Assembly (NCBI RefSeq): GCF_905221025.1
Contig: NZ_CAJNBL010000034.1
Location: forward strand, 1 to 64,000
DNA: 64,000 bases
Reading direction: 5' to 3'
Source of the DNA: Candidatus Nitrotoga fabula
GTDB lineage: Bacteria > Pseudomonadota > Gammaproteobacteria > Burkholderiales > Gallionellaceae
Shown: positions 9,264-18,856 of the stretch, piece by piece
Layout of the letters: every line of letters starts with the position of its first letter
Numbering within the stretch: position 1 is the stretch's first letter
Position numbers and translations under genes: made by a program
Notes under the pieces: model-generated
What the model was told of the DNA's origin: nothing
Databases searched by the model: none
Seen by the model: only the letters and a program-made list of their open reading frames with translations

Positions 9264-11750
9264 ATGTCAAAAAATTTTATGATACGCAAGGTTGCGGTGC
9301 TGGGGGCAGGGGTAATGGGCGCCCGGATTGCCGCGCATATGGTAAATGCCAGTGTGGAAACTCTGCTGTTCGATCTGCCCGACGGAGAAGGAGATCCGAA
9401 TGGAAAAGTTGTCCGCGCGCTGGAGGGGTTGAAGAAGGCCGAACCCGGCCCGCTCTCTTCCCCTGGCAGGCTGGGGAGCATCCAGCCTGCCAACTATGGG
9501 CAGCATCTTGAGCGGCTGCGGGAATGCGACCTTGTGATCGAGGCGATTGCCGAGCGCATGGATTGGAAAACGGATCTGTACCGTACAGTTATCCCCTGGC
9601 TGGGCGAAGAATGTATCTTTGCCAGCAATACTTCCGGCCTTTCCATTAATGGGCTGGCGCAGACATTTCCAGAAAACCTGCGCCAGCGTTTTTGCGGGAT
9701 TCATTTTTTCAATCCCCCGCGCTACATGCATCTGGTTGAACTGATTCCCTGCACCGAAACCTTGCCGGAACGGATGGATCATCTGGAAGAGTTTCTTGTT
9801 TCGACGTTGGGCAAGGGTGTGGTGCGGGCCAGGGATACGCCTGGCTTCATCGCGAACCGCATCGGGATGTTTTCTCTGCTATCCACGCTGCACCATGCGC
9901 AGCGCATGGCACTGGATTTTGATACGGTGGACGCACTGACCGGGAGTGATCTGGGGCGTCCAAAGAGCGCCACTTTCCGTACCCTGGATGTGGTTGGGCT
10001 GGATGTGTTTGCCAGTGTGGCGGATACCATGCGTATGCATTTGCCGGACGATCCCTGGCATTCCTGTTTCGACGTGCCGGACTGGTTGGGCAGGCTGGTT
10101 AAGGAAGGTGCGCTCGGGCAGAAAACCGGGCGTGGCGTATACCAGAAACTGGGAAACCAGATCCATGTCTTTGATCCCGGGTTGCAAAATTATCGCCTGT
10201 CGGAAGGCAAGGTCGATGCGGCGCTGAAAGAGACCCTGCGCCAACGTGACTGGGCGAAGAAAATGGAAGCGCTGCGATCAGACCAGGGTACGCAGGCGCA
10301 ATTTCTATGGGCAGTGTTCCGGGATTTGTTCCATTATTGTGCAGTGCACATGGAAGAGATTGCGGATAGCGCCCGCGACCTTGATTTTGCCATGCGCTGG
10401 GGTTTTGGCTGGAGCCACGGTCCGCTGGAAATCTGGCAGGCTGCTGGCTGGCAAAAGATAGCCGGCTGGCTGAACGAGGATATTTCTGCGGGAAAAACCT
10501 TGTCCCCCGCACCTCTTCCGGGCTGGGTGACGGATCCAGCACGCAGAGGTGTCCACGAAGTGCAAGGCTCGTATTCGGCCGGCAGTAACCGGTACCAGCC
10601 CCGTTCCACGTTGTCGGTGTATCGCCGACAGCTGTTTCCGGACCGGTTGCTGGGCGAGGCAGAGGAATACGGTGAAACGATTTTCGATACCAGTGCGGCA
10701 CGCATGTGGCATAACGGCCAGGATATTGCTGTCCTGAGCTTTAAAACCAAAATGCATACGATCAGCAGCGAACTGCTGGACGATATGCTGCGCGCGCTGG
10801 ATGAAGCCGAGGAAAACTGGCGTGCGCTCATTATCTGGCAGGCTGACCGTCCATTTTCTGCCGGTGCCGATTTGCTGCAACTGATGCAGGGTGTGCAGAC
10901 AGCAGGCGACCAGCCGGCAGAAGGTTTTGCAGGCAGATTCAAGGGGGCATTGCAGCGCGTAAAGTATACCGTGGCAGGGGGGGGCGGACTGGGCGAGATC
11001 GTGAATGCGGCGGTAGGCAATGTGTTGCGCGTTGAGGACGTAATTGCCAGGTTCCAGCAGGTTTCGCAGCGCCTGAAATATGCGCAGATTCCTACAGTCG
11101 CGGCGATCGATGGCCTTGTTCTGGGGGGCGGCTGCGAACTTTCGATCCATTGCACGCGAATAGTGGCCACGATGGAAAGTTATATCGGGCTGGTGGAGAC
11201 CGGGGTGGGCCTGCTGCCATCAGGGGGGGGGTGCAAGGAAATGGCGCAACGCGCCGCAGCAGAAGCAAGGGGAGGGGATATATTTCCTCATCTGCGCCGG
11301 TATTTTCAGAATATTGCCATGGGTGAAGTTTCCAGGAGTGCTGAGCTAGCTCGAGAGATGGGATATTTGCGTGCATCAGACCGGATCGTGATGAACCGCT
11401 TTGAGTTGCTGCATGTGGCGATACAGGAGGCGATGGCGCTTGCGGCCACGGCTTATCGCCCGCCGCTGGTACCCCGTCAGATTCCTGTGGCAGGCCGCGG
11501 GGGGATTGCCTCCCTGAAGGCGGCCATGGTGAATATGCTGCAGGGAGGATTCATTTCGGAGCATGACTATGCGGTGGGATGCCGTGTGGCCGAGGTGATG
11601 TGTGGCGGGGACGTTGATACCGGAAGCCAGGTCGACGAGCAGTGGCTTCTTGACCTGGAACGGCGCAATTTTCTTGATCTCCTTGCGATGAGCAAGACGC
11701 AGGAGCGTATCGAATACATGCTGAGAAACAGCAAGCCGTTAAGGAACTGA
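9264..11750 (+). CDS. 3-hydroxyacyl-CoA dehydrogenase / enoyl-CoA hydratase fusion
   Basis: An 828-aa bifunctional beta-oxidation enzyme. The N-terminal Rossmann domain (VAVLGAGVMGARIAAHMV) and HAD C-terminal domain (GKGVVRARDTPGFIANRIGM) come first. The crotonase domain follows from about residue 480 (RPFSAGADLLQLMQ, GLVLGGGCELS near 621). This is the reverse of E. coli FadB/FadJ, where the hydratase is N-terminal. I chose the ATG at 9264 after GGAGAGAG; an in-frame ATG at 9180 would add 28 residues that do not look like the family. Two G homopolymers (8 G near 10977, 9 G near 11223) lie inside the crotonase half, yet the frame is intact. Confidence 0.9.
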   Translation: MSKNFMIRKVAVLGAGVMGARIAAHMVNASVETLLFDLPDGEGDPNGKVVRALEGLKKAEPGPLSSPGRLGSIQPANYGQHLERLRECDLVIEAIAERMDWKTDLYRTVIPWLGEECIFASNTSGLSINGLAQTFPENLRQRFCGIHFFNPPRYMHLVELIPCTETLPERMDHLEEFLVSTLGKGVVRARDTPGFIANRIGMFSLLSTLHHAQRMALDFDTVDALTGSDLGRPKSATFRTLDVVGLDVFASVADTMRMHLPDDPWHSCFDVPDWLGRLVKEGALGQKTGRGVYQKLGNQIHVFDPGLQNYRLSEGKVDAALKETLRQRDWAKKMEALRSDQGTQAQFLWAVFRDLFHYCAVHMEEIADSARDLDFAMRWGFGWSHGPLEIWQAAGWQKIAGWLNEDISAGKTLSPAPLPGWVTDPARRGVHEVQGSYSAGSNRYQPRSTLSVYRRQLFPDRLLGEAEEYGETIFDTSAARMWHNGQDIAVLSFKTKMHTISSELLDDMLRALDEAEENWRALIIWQADRPFSAGADLLQLMQGVQTAGDQPAEGFAGRFKGALQRVKYTVAGGGGLGEIVNAAVGNVLRVEDVIARFQQVSQRLKYAQIPTVAAIDGLVLGGGCELSIHCTRIVATMESYIGLVETGVGLLPSGGGCKEMAQRAAAEARGGDIFPHLRRYFQNIAMGEVSRSAELAREMGYLRASDRIVMNRFELLHVAIQEAMALAATAYRPPLVPRQIPVAGRGGIASLKAAMVNMLQGGFISEHDYAVGCRVAEVMCGGDVDTGSQVDEQWLLDLERRNFLDLLAMSKTQERIEYMLRNSKPLRN

Positions 11751-11830
11751 TAATTTCTGCCTGGATCCGCTGGCTTACGGATTGCGGGCGGATCATGGGA
11801 AAAAACAGGGCAGTTAGAAAGGAGCCGTAG

Positions 11831-13030
11831 ATGTCCAGACGTATCCAGGAAGCATATATCGTTGCCGCCAGCCGCACCCCGGTGGGCAAGGCTCCGCGCG
11901 GCATGTTCCGTAACACTCGCCCTGATGATCTGCTGGCGCATGTGCTGAAACAGGTAATGGGGCAGTGCCCTTCGCTTGATCCGGCTGCAGTGGGCGATGT
12001 CATTGCCGGTTGCGCCATGCCGGAGGCCGAGCAGGGCATGAACGTGGCGCGCATTGCCCTGCTGCTGGCAGGCCTGCCGGATACCGTGCCAGGCATGACC
12101 GTGAACCGGTTTTGCTCTTCCGGACTGCAGGCGGTGGCTATTGCGGCGGACCGGATTCGCCTGGGCGAAGCGGACGTGATGATTGCATCGGGTACCGAGA
12201 GCATGAGCAAGGTTCCGATGACGGGGAATAAAATTGCATTCAACCCGGAGATATTTGCACGTGACGAAAATATTGCGATCGCGTATGGAATGGGGCTGAC
12301 TGCAGAAAAAGTGGCGGAACGCTGGCAGATAAGCCGGGAAGTCCAGGACACCTTTGCCTGTGAAAGCCATCGCCGCGCACTGGTTGCCTTGGCGAATGGT
12401 GAATTCATGGAAGAAATTGCTCCGTATTCTGTTGAGAACCGCGAGCCGGATCTGATCACCCGGAAAACCGAGGTTCGTGCCCGTATGGCGATGCAGGATG
12501 AAGGCCCACGTGCCGATACGTCGATGGAAGCGCTGGCCAGGCTTAAGGCTGTGTTTGCACGGAATGGAACCGTTACCGCGGGTAACAGCTCGCAGATGTC
12601 CGATGGAGCGGGCGCAGTACTGCTGGCCAGCGAGACTGCGCTCAAGCGTTACAACCTTACGCCCTTGGGAAAGTTTCTCGGGTATGCGGTGGCCGGGGTG
12701 CCGCCCGAAATCATGGGCATCGGCCCGAAGGAGGCCATTCCGCGTGCATTGCGCCAGGCCGGTTTGCAGCTGGAAGACATCGGCTGGATTGAACTCAACG
12801 AGGCATTTGCTGCGCAAACGCTGGCAGTCATGCAGGAACTGGACATGAATCCTGCCAGAGTCAACCCGCTGGGTGGAGCCATCGCCCTGGGACACCCTCT
12901 GGGGGCCACCGGTGCGATTCGCACAGCGACCTTGCTGCACGGGATGCGCAGGCATAAGAAGAAATTCGGCATGGTAACCATGTGCATCGGTACCGGCATG
13001 GGCGCAGCCGGGATTTTTGAGGCCTGCTAG
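11831..13030 (+). CDS. fadA: Acetyl-CoA acyltransferase (3-ketoacyl-CoA thiolase)
   Basis: A 399-aa thiolase that cleaves 3-ketoacyl-CoA to acetyl-CoA and a shortened acyl-CoA, the last step of beta-oxidation. The nucleophilic Cys sits in VNRFCSSGLQAV near residue 95. GHPLGATGA near 354 carries the catalytic His, and CIGTGMGA near 384 the second Cys. The family length is about 390-400 aa. It follows the hydratase fusion after 80 bp, with GGAG upstream of the ATG, and is the last gene of the operon before a hairpin terminator. The fadA symbol is by function; an acetyl-CoA acetyltransferase (AtoB-like) role is not excluded. Confidence 0.9.
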   Translation: MSRRIQEAYIVAASRTPVGKAPRGMFRNTRPDDLLAHVLKQVMGQCPSLDPAAVGDVIAGCAMPEAEQGMNVARIALLLAGLPDTVPGMTVNRFCSSGLQAVAIAADRIRLGEADVMIASGTESMSKVPMTGNKIAFNPEIFARDENIAIAYGMGLTAEKVAERWQISREVQDTFACESHRRALVALANGEFMEEIAPYSVENREPDLITRKTEVRARMAMQDEGPRADTSMEALARLKAVFARNGTVTAGNSSQMSDGAGAVLLASETALKRYNLTPLGKFLGYAVAGVPPEIMGIGPKEAIPRALRQAGLQLEDIGWIELNEAFAAQTLAVMQELDMNPARVNPLGGAIALGHPLGATGAIRTATLLHGMRRHKKKFGMVTMCIGTGMGAAGIFEAC

Positions 13031-13035
13031 CCCTG

Positions 13036-13058
13036 AAGCGGGTAATTCCGCTTTTTTT
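13036..13058 (+). terminator. Rho-independent terminator after thiolase
   Basis: Stem AAGCGG / CCGCTT with a six-base loop, followed by a run of T. It lies six bases past the thiolase stop and would end the fad operon. Confidence 0.6.
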
Positions 13059-13147
13059 CCAGGAAGAAAGCGTGCCATCGGGTAGAATTTCCTGCAACTT
13101 TCGTGTCCTTTATGGACACCATTGCTGGGGAAAAGGAACAGGATTTC

Positions 13148-14389
13148 ATGAATTTTGAAGCTGTCAATATATTGAACCATGATTGGCGCTGCGGGGCCGT
13201 GGACCGCGGTGCGCTGGAACGGATTCTGCATGAGCAGGGGGAAGCCTGGCAGCGACTGGTTCATGAACGTTGCCCGCATTTGTTTGCTGCTGCCTCTTTG
13301 TTTGTTTCTGGTACGGAAATGGAACAGATGCAGGAAATTATCCGTGCGGTGCAGCAGGTTGTGGAGCGGCCTGCATGGGGCGAGGCAGCGCTAGAATATG
13401 CCCCAGCTTCCGCCCGTTATGTGCCGCGTGCCAGAGGGGTATTTTTCGGCTACGATTTTCATCTGAATTCTGAAGGCGTTCACCTCATTGAGATCAATAC
13501 CAACTCCGGCGGCGCGCTGTTGAATGCACTGGAGCTTGGCAGCCAGCGTGAGGTGGCAGCGCCGGGCAGGCCTGCTGCTGTAGATTGCCTGGAGCCGGCT
13601 TTTCTGAGCATGTTTCGCAATGAATGGCGTCTGGAAAGAGGGGATGCGCCGCTTGGGACGATTGCCATCGTGGATGACCGGCCTCTCGAGCAATATTTTT
13701 ATCCTGAATTTGTTCTGGTGCAGCAATTATTTGAGCGCGCTGGTATTGTCGCCTTGATCCTGGATCCGGCCGAGCTGGATGTGCGTGATGGTGGCGTGTA
13801 TGCGGAAGGGCGCAGGGTTGACCTGATCTACAACCGCATGACGGATTTTTCCCTGCAAAATGTTCCGGCGATACGCAATGCCTATCTGGATAACCAGGTT
13901 GTGCTGACCCCGCATCCGCATGCACATGCACGGTATGCGGACAAACGCAATCTAGTGCCGCTCACCTCGCCTCATATCCTGCGCGCGATGGGGGTGGAGG
14001 AAACGACCATAGCCACGTTACTCGCCGGCATACCCGAGACCAGGCTGGTTGGTATTCAAGAGCAGGAGTTCTGGCGCCAGCAGCGCAAGCAGTGGTTTTT
14101 TAAACCGGCCACCGGGTTCGGCGGCAGGGGCACTTACCGTGGCGCCAATATGACCAGCCGTGTGTTTGCCCAGGTCATGGAAGGAGGATATATTGCCCAG
14201 CGCATGGCCATCCCCGGTGAAAGGTCAGTCTGTCTGGATGGCGTGGAGCCCGTCATGATGAAATCGGATGTGCGTTGTTATGTGTATGGGGAAGAAATAC
14301 AGCTTGTCGCTGCGCGACTGTACCAGGGGCAAACTACCAATTTCCGCACGCCCGGCGGAGGGTTTGCTCCTGTTCGCGTAGTCGGCTAG
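13148..14389 (+). CDS. ATP-grasp-like hypothetical protein
   Basis: A 413-aa protein of unknown function. The segment HLIEINTNSGGALLNALELG followed much later by FFKPATGFGGRGTYRG (a phosphate-binding, glycine-rich loop) and SDVRCYVYGEEIQLVAARLY resembles ATP-grasp carboxylate-amine ligases of the glutathione synthetase type. The acceptor substrate is unknown. I prefer the ATG at 13148, preceded by AAGGAACAGG, over an in-frame GTG at 13103. There is no signal peptide or membrane segment. It follows the terminator after the thiolase and ends nine bases before crcB, so it is probably cotranscribed with crcB rather than with the fad genes. Confidence 0.6.
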   Translation: MNFEAVNILNHDWRCGAVDRGALERILHEQGEAWQRLVHERCPHLFAAASLFVSGTEMEQMQEIIRAVQQVVERPAWGEAALEYAPASARYVPRARGVFFGYDFHLNSEGVHLIEINTNSGGALLNALELGSQREVAAPGRPAAVDCLEPAFLSMFRNEWRLERGDAPLGTIAIVDDRPLEQYFYPEFVLVQQLFERAGIVALILDPAELDVRDGGVYAEGRRVDLIYNRMTDFSLQNVPAIRNAYLDNQVVLTPHPHAHARYADKRNLVPLTSPHILRAMGVEETTIATLLAGIPETRLVGIQEQEFWRQQRKQWFFKPATGFGGRGTYRGANMTSRVFAQVMEGGYIAQRMAIPGERSVCLDGVEPVMMKSDVRCYVYGEEIQLVAARLYQGQTTNFRTPGGGFAPVRVVG

Positions 14390-14398
14390 GAAGCAGAT

Positions 14399-14785
14399 AT
14401 GACATTCTATCCTTTGATCGCAATCGGTCTGGGCGCGGTGATCGGCTCCTGGCTGCGCTGGGGGTTAAGCTTGTGGTTGAACTCCGCGCTGCCGGAAGTG
14501 CCCATGGGTACGCTTGTTGCCAATCTGGTAGGAGGTTATCTCATTGGCCTCGCAGTCGCTTTTTTTACGCAGTACCCAGGCCTGGCACCGGAATGGCGTC
14601 TGTTCATCATTACCGGTTTCCTTGGAGGGCTCACGACCTTTTCCACTTTTTCTGCGGAAACGGTCACGCTGCTGGCACGCGGGCAGTATGCATGGGCTGG
14701 AGCCATTGTTACCGCGCATCTCGGTGGCTCATTGTTGATGACCCTACTGGGCATGCTGACTTTCAGGTGGCTGCATTCGCAATAG
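14399..14785 (+). CDS. crcB: Fluoride ion channel CrcB/Fluc
   Basis: A 128-aa membrane protein with four hydrophobic segments, a size typical of the dual-topology Fluc channels that export fluoride as dimers. Family signatures are present: [15 protein letters not shown] at the N-terminus, [17 protein letters not shown] in the second helix, and [15 protein letters not shown], which holds the pore-lining Phe/Ser/Thr residues. It starts nine bases after the ATP-grasp-like gene. No fluoride riboswitch is evident, and the tight spacing leaves no room for one directly upstream. Confidence 0.93.
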   Translation: MTFYPLIAIGLGAVIGSWLRWGLSLWLNSALPEVPMGTLVANLVGGYLIGLAVAFFTQYPGLAPEWRLFIITGFLGGLTTFSTFSAETVTLLARGQYAWAGAIVTAHLGGSLLMTLLGMLTFRWLHSQ

Positions 14786-14999
14786 GCCCGCCATTTCTGA
14801 CGATGCCTGGAGTGCTAACGGGAAGCGGGGAAAGAACCGGACGGCCTGTAGTGTCGGCCGCTGAAAATCCGGCCTGCCCGGTTATAAAGCCTGCTGTCAG
14901 CAGGGTTTTCCTGCGGCCAGAAAATCATTTCACCGGTTGCATTTCGGGTCAAACTCTGATGAAATCCGAAGTCCCGCTTTTCTCTTTTTTCAAGTTTTC

Positions 15000-16490
15000 A
15001 TGCCAGCATCAGAACAGGAAATGTCATGCGGACGAGGCCCGCATGAAGATTTAATCCGTAGCCTGAAGCAAATGCTTCCGCCAGAATCCTTGCTCACCGA
15101 TGCGGAAGATATGCGTCCTTTCGAGTGTGACGGGCTGTCGGTTTACCGTCGTCTTCCCATGGTGGTAGTCTTGCCGGATACCGTTGACCAAATACAGTCC
15201 ATCCTGCGCCTTTGCCATACCTTACAGGTACCGGTTGTGGCTCGCGGTGCGGGCACCGGTCTGTCCGGTGGCGCCTTGCCGCTGTCCAACGGCGTGCTGC
15301 TGAGCCTGGCAAAATTTAAACGTATCCTGAATATTGATCCTGAAAATGCCATGGCTACCTTACAGCCGGGGGTGCGGAATCTGGCTATTTCCGATGCGGT
15401 CGCCAAATATGGACTTTATTATGCCCCGGATCCTTCTTCGCAGATTGCCTGTACGATCGGGGGCAATGTTGCAGAAAATTCCGGCGGAGTGCACTGCTTG
15501 AAATATGGCCTGACGGTTCACAATATTCTGATGCTGAAAGTGGTGACGATGGAAGGCGAGTTGCTGACGATCGGTGCGGAAACGCTAGATGCTCCCGGAT
15601 ATGATCTGCTGGCGTTGATGTCTGGATCGGAGGGAATGCTGGCGGTGATAGTTGAGGTGACGGTGAAGCTGCTGCCCAGGCCGGAGCGCGCGCAGGTTTT
15701 GTTGGCAGCCTTTGACGATGTCTATAAAGCCGGGGAAGGAGTGGGTGCCGTGATTGCCGCCGGTATTATCCCTGCTGGTCTTGAGATGATGGACAAGCTG
15801 GCTATCCAGGCTGCGGAAGACTTTGCTCATGCAGGATATCCACGGGATGCGGAAGCCATTTTGTTGTGCGAGCTGGATGGAACCAATGCCGAGGTATCCG
15901 AGCATATTCTGGCGGTGCGTAAAATATTGCAGCAAAGCGGCGCGACCGAGGTGCGTACCGCCGCCAGCGAAGCGGAGCGGCAGCTATTCTGGAAGGGACG
16001 TAAATCGGCCTTTCCGGCAGTCGGGCGTATTTCACCGGACTATTATTGCATGGACGGGACCATTCCCCGTCGCCAGTTGCCGCGCGTATTGCGTCAAATC
16101 AGTCTCTGGGCGGAAGAATATGGCCTGCCGGTGGCAAATGTTTTCCATGCCGGGGATGGGAATCTGCACCCTCTGATTCTGTTTGATGCGAACAGGGACG
16201 GCGAGCTGGCTCGCACCGAGGAATTTGGCCAGCGTATTCTGGAACTGTGCGTTGAGGTGGGCGGTTCGATCACTGGGGAGCATGGAGTCGGTGTGGAAAA
16301 AATTAACCAGATGTGCACCCAGTTCAAGGCAGACGAGCTGGAACAGTTTCATTCGGTGAAATCGGCGTTTGATCCCGACTGGCTGCTTAATCCGGGTAAA
16401 GCGGTTCCCACTTTGCAGCGTTGCGCGGAATTCGGGGCCATGCACGTTCATCATGGACAATTGCCTCATCCTGAATTGGAACGATTCTGA
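15000..16490 (+). CDS. glcD: Glycolate oxidase FAD-binding subunit
   Basis: Catalytic subunit of the GlcDEF complex, which oxidises glycolate to glyoxylate. The PCMH-type FAD domain shows VVARGAGTGLSGGALPLSNG near residue 80. The C-terminal domain has HAGDGNLHPLILFD near 382 and GEHGVGVEK near 425. About 496 aa from ATG 15000, matching E. coli GlcD (499 aa). Starts at 15021 or an upstream TTG at 14937 are also possible, and none has an ideal ribosome site. The stop overlaps the glcE start by one base, so the subunits are translationally coupled. With the aminotransferase downstream it suggests salvage of 2-phosphoglycolate-derived glycolate. Confidence 0.92.
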   Translation: MPASEQEMSCGRGPHEDLIRSLKQMLPPESLLTDAEDMRPFECDGLSVYRRLPMVVVLPDTVDQIQSILRLCHTLQVPVVARGAGTGLSGGALPLSNGVLLSLAKFKRILNIDPENAMATLQPGVRNLAISDAVAKYGLYYAPDPSSQIACTIGGNVAENSGGVHCLKYGLTVHNILMLKVVTMEGELLTIGAETLDAPGYDLLALMSGSEGMLAVIVEVTVKLLPRPERAQVLLAAFDDVYKAGEGVGAVIAAGIIPAGLEMMDKLAIQAAEDFAHAGYPRDAEAILLCELDGTNAEVSEHILAVRKILQQSGATEVRTAASEAERQLFWKGRKSAFPAVGRISPDYYCMDGTIPRRQLPRVLRQISLWAEEYGLPVANVFHAGDGNLHPLILFDANRDGELARTEEFGQRILELCVEVGGSITGEHGVGVEKINQMCTQFKADELEQFHSVKSAFDPDWLLNPGKAVPTLQRCAEFGAMHVHHGQLPHPELERF

Positions 16491-17554
16491 TGCTGCATTG
16501 CGATATCAGTGCCACTCTGCAACAGCAGGTGCGCCGTGCGATAGAGTGCGGGGTGCCGCTCCGAATCGAAGGAGGGAATAGTAAATCCTTTCTGGGAAGG
16601 GAAACCCACGGTGAAATCCTGGATGTCAGTGCTCACCGCGGAATTGTGGAATATGACCCACGGGAACTTGTGCTGACTGCACGCAGCGGTACACCGCTCA
16701 GGGAGGTTGAAACCGCGCTGGCGGAAGCCGGGCAAATGCTGGCTTTCGAACCGCCGCATTTCGGGGATCATGCTACGCTGGGTGGTACGATTGCCTGCGG
16801 CCTGTCCGGGCCGCGCCGTCCGTTTTGCGGTTCGGCACGTGATTTTGTACTGGGCTGCAAGCTGATCAATGGCAAGGGAGAGATATTGCGTTTTGGCGGC
16901 CAGGTGATCAAGAATGTGGCGGGCTACGATGTTTCCCGCCTGATGGTTGGGGCATACGGCACGCTGGGCGTGTTGCTGGAAATCAGCTTGAAAGTGCTGC
17001 CACGGCCAGCGGCGAGCCTGACCATAGTGCAGGAATGCGCCACGGCGGAAGCCATTGGGAAAATGAGCAGACTGTTGTCACAGTCGATGCCTGTGGATGG
17101 AGCCTGCTATCATGCGGGACATTTTTACCTGCGCCTGTCCGGGAGTGAACAGGCGGTCCAGCATAGCTATGCACACTGGGGCGGAGAGGTAATGGCAAAC
17201 CCAGAATCTTTCTGGCATGACCTGCGTGAGCATCTGCTGCCATTCTTTGGTTCGGGAAAGCCATTGTATCGCGTATCCGTTAAACCAGCGATCCCCCCTC
17301 TGGAAATCAGCGGAGAATGGCTTCTGGACTGGGGGGGTGCCCAGCGCTGGTTGTTGAGTGATGAACCCGTTGCCTCAATCCGCGAGCGTGTAGAAGGCTC
17401 AGGCGGCCATGTTACCCAGTTCCGGGGTGGAGATCGGGATAACGACAGGTTTCAGCAGCTTGCCGCGCCCCTTCTGGTGTTGCATCAACGCCTGAAATCG
17501 AGTTTTGATCCTTGCCGGATTTTTAATCCGGGGCGAATATACGAAAGCCTGTAG
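16490..17554 (+). CDS. glcE: Glycolate oxidase subunit GlcE
   Basis: A 354-aa FAD-binding subunit of the glycolate oxidase complex. It carries a degenerate PCMH fold (PLRIEGGNSKSFLGRETHGE, FGDHATLGGTIACGLSGPRR, QVIKNVAGYDVSRLMVGAYG), characteristic of GlcE. The ATG overlaps the glcD stop (TGATG) and glcF follows nine bases later. Length matches E. coli GlcE at about 350 aa. Confidence 0.92.
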   Translation: MLHCDISATLQQQVRRAIECGVPLRIEGGNSKSFLGRETHGEILDVSAHRGIVEYDPRELVLTARSGTPLREVETALAEAGQMLAFEPPHFGDHATLGGTIACGLSGPRRPFCGSARDFVLGCKLINGKGEILRFGGQVIKNVAGYDVSRLMVGAYGTLGVLLEISLKVLPRPAASLTIVQECATAEAIGKMSRLLSQSMPVDGACYHAGHFYLRLSGSEQAVQHSYAHWGGEVMANPESFWHDLREHLLPFFGSGKPLYRVSVKPAIPPLEISGEWLLDWGGAQRWLLSDEPVASIRERVEGSGGHVTQFRGGDRDNDRFQQLAAPLLVLHQRLKSSFDPCRIFNPGRIYESL

Positions 17555-17563
17555 GGTATATAT

Positions 17564-18781
17564 ATGCAGACCACTATTTCTTCCGAGTTCCACCATCACG
17601 CAGAAATCGCCGAGGCTGAAGCTATCCTGCGTTCCTGTGTGCACTGTGGATTCTGCAATGCGACCTGCCCGACTTATCAACTGGCCGGGAACGAGCTGGA
17701 TGGCCCCCGTGGGCGTATTTATTTAATCAAGGAAATGCTGGAAGGCAATTCTCCCACTGACAAAACCCAGTCGCACCTGGACCGGTGTCTGACATGCCGT
17801 GCCTGCGAAACCACCTGTCCATCCGGAGTGCAGTATGGGCGTCTGGTTGATATCGGGCGTCAGGAAATTGAAAAGCGCGTGCCGCGCCCCGTGTGGCAAA
17901 AAATCGTGCGGCGCGGTCTTCTGGCCGTGCTGCCATACCCCAGGCGTTTTGCGTTTGTTCTTGGTCTGGGACGCATGGTTCGGCCATTATTGCCGTTATC
18001 GCTGCAGCGTAAAATACCGGCTCGGCAAATACGGTATCCGGCCAATTCTCCTTCGTGCCATCCGCGCAAAATGCTGGTACTGGACGGGTGCGTGCAACCC
18101 TTGACTGCGCCGAACATCAACCGGGCTGCGGCAGAGGTGCTGGACAGGCTGGGCATTACTCTGATCACAGCCCCTAGAGCCGGTTGCTGTGGAGCGCTGA
18201 ATCAGCATCTGGCCGACCCGGGTGGGGCGCATGACATGATGCGACGCAACATTGATGCCTGGTGGCCATATATTGAGCAGGGGGTGGAGGCGATTGTGAT
18301 GACAGCCAGCGGATGCGGAGTGATGGTCAAGGAATATGGGACAATCCTTAAACACGACCCGGAGTATGCCGCGAAGGCGGCACGCATCAGTGGGCTTTGC
18401 CGCGATCTGGGAGAAATCCTGCGCCACGAAGATCTGGGTGTCTTTTCCGGAATCGGGGAAGGTATCCGTGTAGCCTATCAATCATCCTGCACCTCCCAGC
18501 ATGGACAAAAGCTGTCTGGAGTGGTTGAAGCCATTCTGAAGAATTGTGGTTATACCTTGACCCGGGTTGCGGACACGCATTTGTGCTGCGGAGCGGCGGG
18601 TACCTATACCCTGTTGCAGCCCGAGTGGTCGCAGAAACTGCTGGATAATAAACTGGATGCGCTGCAACAGGATGCAGCCGAATTCATCGCAACCGCCAAC
18701 ATTGGCTGCAAGCTCCACCTGGAAAGTGCGGCACGTTTGCCAGTGAAGCACTGGATTGAACTATTGCACCCTTCTCCCTAA
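17564..18781 (+). CDS. glcF: Glycolate oxidase iron-sulfur subunit
   Basis: A 405-aa subunit passing electrons from the flavin subunits to the respiratory chain. Two 4Fe-4S motifs are clear: CVHCGFCNATCPTYQ near residue 25 and CLTCRACETTCPSGVQYGR near 74. The two cysteine-rich CCG domains follow (LDGCVQPL with AGCCGALNQHL, then QSSCTSQHGQ with HLCCGAAGTYTLLQ). It is the last of the three contiguous glc genes, 75 bp before the aminotransferase. Confidence 0.94.
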   Translation: MQTTISSEFHHHAEIAEAEAILRSCVHCGFCNATCPTYQLAGNELDGPRGRIYLIKEMLEGNSPTDKTQSHLDRCLTCRACETTCPSGVQYGRLVDIGRQEIEKRVPRPVWQKIVRRGLLAVLPYPRRFAFVLGLGRMVRPLLPLSLQRKIPARQIRYPANSPSCHPRKMLVLDGCVQPLTAPNINRAAAEVLDRLGITLITAPRAGCCGALNQHLADPGGAHDMMRRNIDAWWPYIEQGVEAIVMTASGCGVMVKEYGTILKHDPEYAAKAARISGLCRDLGEILRHEDLGVFSGIGEGIRVAYQSSCTSQHGQKLSGVVEAILKNCGYTLTRVADTHLCCGAAGTYTLLQPEWSQKLLDNKLDALQQDAAEFIATANIGCKLHLESAARLPVKHWIELLHPSP

Positions 18782-18856
18782 CAAGGGGCGACTGGAAGTG
18801 GTGAAAAAAGTTAAAATGTCGTTATTATTTAATCGCAACCCGCAAGGAGTATAGCC

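Noticed and set aside
11567-13279. 570-codon minus-strand open frame
   Set aside because: Antisense to the thiolase and flanks; low-information composition, while the thiolase has complete active-site motifs.
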